Source of the DNA: an uncultured Clostridia bacterium
Lineage (GTDB): Bacteria > Bacillota > Clostridia > TANB77 > CAG-508
DNA: 22,434 nucleotides
Assembly (NCBI GenBank): GCA_947628925.1
Contig: CANRBU010000009.1
Location: 1 to 22,434 of the forward strand
Reading direction: 5' to 3'
The notes below the pieces were generated by a model. The model saw nothing but the letters and a program-made list of their open reading frames with translations. It did no database searches and was not told the DNA's origin. Of the stretch, positions 22,413 through 22,434 are shown in pieces. Made by a program: the position numbers and the translations under genes. The first letter of the stretch is position 1. Every line of letters begins with the position of its first letter.

Positions 22413-22434
22413 CTTAAGGTAAAATAACCTTAAG
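22413..22434 (+). terminator. Inverted repeat after the DUF308 gene, cut by the window edge
   Basis: CTTAAGGT (22413-22420) pairs perfectly with ACCTTAAG (22427-22434) across a 6-base loop. Whether a T tract follows is outside the window, so the terminator call is partial. Confidence 0.6.

Overview
The window is a very AT-rich stretch of a bacterial chromosome. It comes from an endospore-forming Bacillota, most likely an uncultured Clostridia lineage. Evidence for this is the spoIIA operon (spoIIAA-spoIIAB-sigF), spoIID, a SpoIIQ-like LytM gene and ytfJ, together with Gram-positive-type RBSs, SigA-type promoters of the TTGACA/TATAAT kind and strong A/T bias at third codon positions. I cannot place it at species level from this sequence alone. 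Almost all genes lie on the + strand, no gene-free stretch exceeds 300 bases, and I see no tRNA, rRNA, CRISPR array or insertion sequence.

Layout. 1-327 (-): start of a VanW-domain membrane protein whose frame is broken. 492-2012: a membrane-anchored family-5 solute-binding protein. 2102-5651: recA-recX-scpA-DUF2953-ytfJ, probably one operon, with a repeat-flanked recA promoter and a terminator. 5722-9426: a sporulation block. It has a Spo0A-box-containing promoter region, spoIIAA-spoIIAB-sigF, spoIID, then a good SigF-type promoter and a SpoIIQ-like gene. 9430-9910: a compositionally foreign island holding one unknown minus-strand gene with its own promoter and hairpins. 10010-11880: a TGS-domain nucleoside kinase and a 55-residue membrane protein. 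11991-16364: rpmE, then miaB-mutS. 16482-18976: an ECF sigma factor with a broken frame, overlapping a membrane-bound beta-propeller protein. 19081-22400: an acidic coiled-coil protein, a DUF5662 protein, rpmF and a DUF308 membrane protein.

How the genes work together. The left half joins DNA repair and chromosome structure (RecA, RecX, ScpA) to the first forespore-specific step (SigF with its anti-sigma SpoIIAB and anti-anti-sigma SpoIIAA) and to the engulfment machinery (SpoIID, SpoIIQ-like). The usual partners scpB (after scpA) and mutL (after mutS) are missing from their common positions.

Most notable observation. By eye scan, about 6,600 codons of intact native genes contain no in-frame CGG. 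The only two CGG codons in native reading frames are in the VanW-like gene and the ECF sigma gene. Each lies in the 10-base context GAAAYTCGGA, and at each the homologous protein continues in the +1 frame. This fits +1 frameshifting at a starved or unassigned CGG codon (skipping C and reading GGA, or reading CGGA as four bases). Two ordinary mutations or assembly errors remain the null explanation. The foreign island gene does use CGG in frame, as expected for DNA from another codon-usage background.
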